Source of the DNA: Streptomyces sp. NBC_00620
GTDB lineage: Bacteria; Actinomycetota; Actinomycetes; Streptomycetales; Streptomycetaceae
Direction of reading: 5' to 3'
NCBI RefSeq assembly: GCF_026341825.1
Contig: NZ_JAPENY010000001.1
Location: 3,410,001 to 3,474,000 of the forward strand
DNA: 64,000 nucleotides
Position numbers and translations under genes: made by a program. The notes beneath the pieces are model-generated. The model did no database searches. It worked only from the letters and a program-made list of their open reading frames with translations, and was not told the DNA's origin. Within the stretch, counting starts at the first letter, position 1. The number at the start of each line of letters is the position of its first letter. Below, piece after piece: positions 61,573-64,000 of the stretch.

Positions 61573-62156
61573 TGGCACGGACCGCGGGTGGCAGCCGTGC
61601 GCTCGCCCTGCTGCTGGTGCTCACGGGGGCGGCCGGCCTGCTCGCCTCCTGGATCATCACGATCGACAAGTTCAAGCTCCTCGAGAACCCGGACTTCGTG
61701 CCCGGGTGCAGCCTGAACCCGGTCGTCTCCTGCGGCAACATCATGAAGAGTGACCAGGCCTCGGCCTTCGGGTTCCCCAACCCGATGCTGGGCCTGGTGG
61801 CGTACGGCATCGTGATCTGCGTCGGCGTGAGCCTGCTCGCCGGAGCGGCCTTTCCACGCTGGTACTGGCTGCTCTTCGACGCGGGCACGCTGTTCGGCGT
61901 CGGATTCTGCACCTGGCTGCAATTCCAGTCGCTCTACCGCATCAACTCGCTGTGCCTGTGGTGCTGTCTGGCCTGGGTCGCCACGATCATCATGTTCTGG
62001 TACGTGACGTCGTTCAACGTACGGAATGAATTCCTGCCCGCGCCCGGCTGGTTGAGGGGATTCCTCGGGGAATTCACCTGGGTTCTGCCGGTGCTGCACA
62101 TCGGGATCATCGGGATGCTGATCCTGACCCGATGGTGGGACTTCTGGACGAGCTGA
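61572..62156 (+). CDS. Vitamin K epoxide reductase family protein
   Basis: A 194-residue membrane protein with four to five helices. Catalytic motif CLWC (Cys128, Cys131) in a helix and a loop pair Cys46/Cys54 (GCSLNPVVSC) give the VKOR four-Cys set, with Ser in the GFPNP region. Bacterial VKOR reoxidises thiol-disulfide partners and so drives disulfide formation in exported proteins. Chaplins and rodlins here each have Cys pairs and are plausible clients; this is inferred from position. Confidence 0.9.
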   Translation: MARTAGGSRALALLLVLTGAAGLLASWIITIDKFKLLENPDFVPGCSLNPVVSCGNIMKSDQASAFGFPNPMLGLVAYGIVICVGVSLLAGAAFPRWYWLLFDAGTLFGVGFCTWLQFQSLYRINSLCLWCCLAWVATIIMFWYVTSFNVRNEFLPAPGWLRGFLGEFTWVLPVLHIGIIGMLILTRWWDFWTS

Positions 62157-62257
62157 CTATTGGGCTTGTTGGGGGAATCTTGCGCTGATGAGGTTCTCAG
62201 CATCGTTACGCGGTACGGACGCTGACCCCCCGAATCCTGAAAGGGACCGTACCTGAA

Positions 62258-62776
62258 ATGAAGCCGACCACTCGAGGAACTCTTGCCGCTGTCCTGACCG
62301 GCGTCGCGGCAGCGGTGGGTGCCGCCGCCGCGGCCCCCGCCGTCGCGGCCGAGACGGTCCCCGTCCCCGTGCCGCTGGACGGTGTGGAGAGCGCCCTCAA
62401 TCTGCAGACGCCCAGGATCACCGGGCAGCTGCCGGTACCCATGCCGGGCAGCCCCGAAGGCCCGCGGTACGTCGAGGGTCGGTTGCTCCCCGATCGGGCT
62501 CTGCCGCAGCTCCCGGTCACTGCCGGGCTGCCCGGGGCGGACGTGCGCACGCCTCTTCCGCATGTCCTCGGGGACGGCTTCGACCACCTCGGAGTCGGAG
62601 CGCCCGCCGCCGATCTCCGCACGCTGACCCCCGGGCTGTCCCTGGACACCCCGCTCACCGCGCCGAACCCGGACAACTTCGGCCTGCCGGAGCCGAAACT
62701 GCCTCAGGTCGCCGTGCTCACACCGCTGCTGCAGACGGTGCCCGGGGCGAACGTGGTCATGGGGGCTGGGGCGTAA
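62258..62776 (+). CDS. Secreted hypothetical protein
   Basis: A 172-residue exported protein. Signal peptide MKPTTRGTLAAVLTGVAAAVGAAAAAPAVAA. The mature part is Pro/Leu/Val-rich with recurring LP and GxD units (LPVTAGLPGADVRTPLPHVLG) and no Cys. I do not recognise the family. ATG at 62258 after GAAAGGGA. Sits between VKOR and the tyrosinase pair. Confidence 0.65.
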   Translation: MKPTTRGTLAAVLTGVAAAVGAAAAAPAVAAETVPVPVPLDGVESALNLQTPRITGQLPVPMPGSPEGPRYVEGRLLPDRALPQLPVTAGLPGADVRTPLPHVLGDGFDHLGVGAPAADLRTLTPGLSLDTPLTAPNPDNFGLPEPKLPQVAVLTPLLQTVPGANVVMGAGA

Positions 62777-62930
62777 CGGCCATACGGGCGAGGTCCGGGC
62801 GCCCGGCCCGGGCCTGCCGCCCACACCTTCCCGCGACTGATCCCGACCGTCATCGACCGCACCTGTATCCGCATCAGCTGCATCCGTACTCGCACCCGAT
62901 TGATCCGGCTGATCCGGCGAGGAGAGAACC

Positions 62931-63464
62931 ATGTTCGTCAACAGAGTGCCGAGCAGCGTGTCGAGCGCGGTGTCGGTGAGGCCGGTGCAGCCGGTCGTCC
63001 CGGCGAGTGCGGGGGAACCGGGCCGCCCGGTGGCCTCCCGGCGCGGGACCCGGCGGGACGTCGTGCGCGGCCTGCTCGCGTCGGCCGTCGCCGTGGCGCT
63101 GACCCCGGTCGTCGCCGCCTCACGGCCCCCGCACCCCCCTCGGCCCGCTCGTTCCGAGGACTCGCCGTTCGACGAGATGTACCGAGGCCGCCACCTTCTC
63201 GGTGCGAAGACCGACGCGGGCCGCCGCGCCGCGGCCGGCGGCGGTGAGTGGCAGGTCACCGTGGACGGCCGGCCGCTGCACCTGATGCGCCGCGCGGACG
63301 GCACCTATCTGAGCATGGTGGACCACTACCGGTCGTATCCGACGGCGCTCGAGGCGGCCCGCGCGGCCGTCGACGAACTGGGCCCCTCGGAGCAACTGCG
63401 CGGCACGGACGCGGAGGAGAGTGCCGCGGAGGGAAGTGGTCACGCGCATGGTGTACACCCGTAA
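62931..63464 (+). CDS. melC1: Tyrosinase cofactor / copper chaperone MelC1
   Basis: A 177-residue MelC1-type caddie protein that loads copper into the tyrosinase and takes it out through the Tat pathway. A long N-terminus with SRRGTRRDVVRGLLASAVAVAL (Tat-like twin Arg) is followed by the conserved FDEMYRGRHLLG, VTVDGRPLHLMRRADGTYLSMVDHY and ALEAARAAVDELG. ATG at 62931 after GAGGAGAG. The tyrosinase start lies within its last codons (17-base overlap), so they are coupled. Corresponds to melD1 of S. coelicolor by position. Confidence 0.9.
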   Translation: MFVNRVPSSVSSAVSVRPVQPVVPASAGEPGRPVASRRGTRRDVVRGLLASAVAVALTPVVAASRPPHPPRPARSEDSPFDEMYRGRHLLGAKTDAGRRAAAGGGEWQVTVDGRPLHLMRRADGTYLSMVDHYRSYPTALEAARAAVDELGPSEQLRGTDAEESAAEGSGHAHGVHP

Positions 63465-64000
63465 GAACGTCAGCACACTGACGCGAGCGGAGCGGCGCCG
63501 CTTCGTCGGCGCGATGCTGGAGGTCAAACGCAGGGGCGAGTACGACGAGTTCGTCCGCACACACATCGAGTACTACGTCTCCGACGGCGACGGCGGACTA
63601 CGTACGGCACACATGGCGCCCTCCTTCCTGCCCTGGCACCGGCGGTTCCTGCTGGACCTGGAGCGGGCCCTGCGCCGCGTGGACTCCGCGGTGAGCGTGC
63701 CGTACTGGGACTGGACGCGGGACCGTACGACCTCATCCGCGCCGTGGACGCAGGATCTGCTCGGAGGGAACGGGCGGCGCTCCGACCGGCAGGTCATGAC
63801 CGGGCCCTTCGCCTACGCGCACGGCAAGTGGCGGATCAGGGAAGCCGTGACCGACGGGGAGTTCCTCACACGCGAGTTCGGCCGCCCGCAGGCCCCGATC
63901 GAGCTGCCCACCAAGCGTGAGCTGGACTCCGCTCTGGCCGACCCCGTCTACGACACGGCGCCCTGGAACTCCACGTCCTCCAAGGGGTTCCGCAACCGGC
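63448..64000 (+). CDS. melC2: Tyrosinase MelC2, 5' part
   Basis: A type-3 copper monooxygenase that oxidises tyrosine and other phenols to quinones leading to melanin. The window ends after about 184 codons, so only the first half is seen. The copper-A ligands are present: His39 (VRTHIEYY), His55 (TAHMAP) and His64 (LPWHRRFLL), followed by VPYWDWTRDR. Copper-B lies beyond the end. There is no own signal peptide, as expected for a protein exported with MelC1. ATG at 63448 or GTG at 63451; the latter gives the standard His38/54/63 numbering. Confidence 0.9.
   Translation, partial: MVYTRKNVSTLTRAERRRFVGAMLEVKRRGEYDEFVRTHIEYYVSDGDGGLRTAHMAPSFLPWHRRFLLDLERALRRVDSAVSVPYWDWTRDRTTSSAPWTQDLLGGNGRRSDRQVMTGPFAYAHGKWRIREAVTDGEFLTREFGRPQAPIELPTKRELDSALADPVYDTAPWNSTSSKGFRNR

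Overview
The window looks like chromosome of a Streptomyces species. The DNA is very G+C rich with strongly G/C-biased third positions, GTG and TTG starts are common, and it carries chaplins and rodlins, which together are a Streptomyces signature. From memory, the gene order resembles the S. coelicolor SCO2699-SCO2750 region (ribose operon, citA, copZ-copA, rodlins with chpA/chpD, a glycan cluster, chpF, tyrosinase pair). No database was consulted.

Layout. 141-6678: a DUF937 protein, then a minus-strand ribose operon rbsR-rbsA-rbs(CB)-rbsK-rbsD in which permease and sugar-binding protein are fused, with two LacI-type boxes in front. 6848-10733: recD2 helicase and citrate synthase with a strong terminator. 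11171-16216: copper module copZ-copA with a CsoR-like box, a PrsW-type protease and a Kef-type antiporter. 16220-21492: TetR/MMPL pair with a large palindrome between them, alcohol dehydrogenase, acetyltransferase and a small HTH protein. 21837-30880: inositol catabolism (IolE-like, IolC, aldolase, IolB, IolD, MmsA/IolA) and an APC permease. 30903-40274: AAC(3)-I-like acetyltransferase, an unusual hydrolase-ABC ATPase fusion with its permease, VWA lipoprotein, TetR/SDR pair and an acyl-CoA synthetase.

40298-64000 is devoted to the cell surface and aerial growth. It opens with three rodlin genes (two minus, one plus), a short chaplin (chpD-type) and a long wall-anchored chaplin (chpA-type). 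A block of glycan genes follows: FAD oxidoreductase, ATP-grasp enzyme, secreted GH26-like hydrolase, and an overlapping minus-strand run of CelD-type acyltransferase, Wzz-like protein, GT4, polysaccharide deacetylase, MurJ-type flippase, Wzy/O-antigen-ligase-like protein, WcaJ-type sugar-phosphate transferase and second GT4, headed by a secreted DUF3344-like protein. Then come two more short chaplins, three small secreted proteins of unknown function (one with Val-Pro-Ala repeats), a VKOR-family disulfide enzyme, and a tyrosinase cofactor/tyrosinase pair cut by the window end.

How they fit together: chaplins and rodlins coat aerial hyphae and spores. The glycan run has every part of a Wzx/Wzy-type exopolysaccharide pathway (initiation, glycosyl transfer, flipping, polymerisation, length control, trimming) and is framed by these coat genes, so it probably makes a surface polysaccharide used in the same developmental phase. 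That link is inferred from context. I see no tRNA, rRNA, CRISPR array, insertion sequence, integrase or prophage gene.
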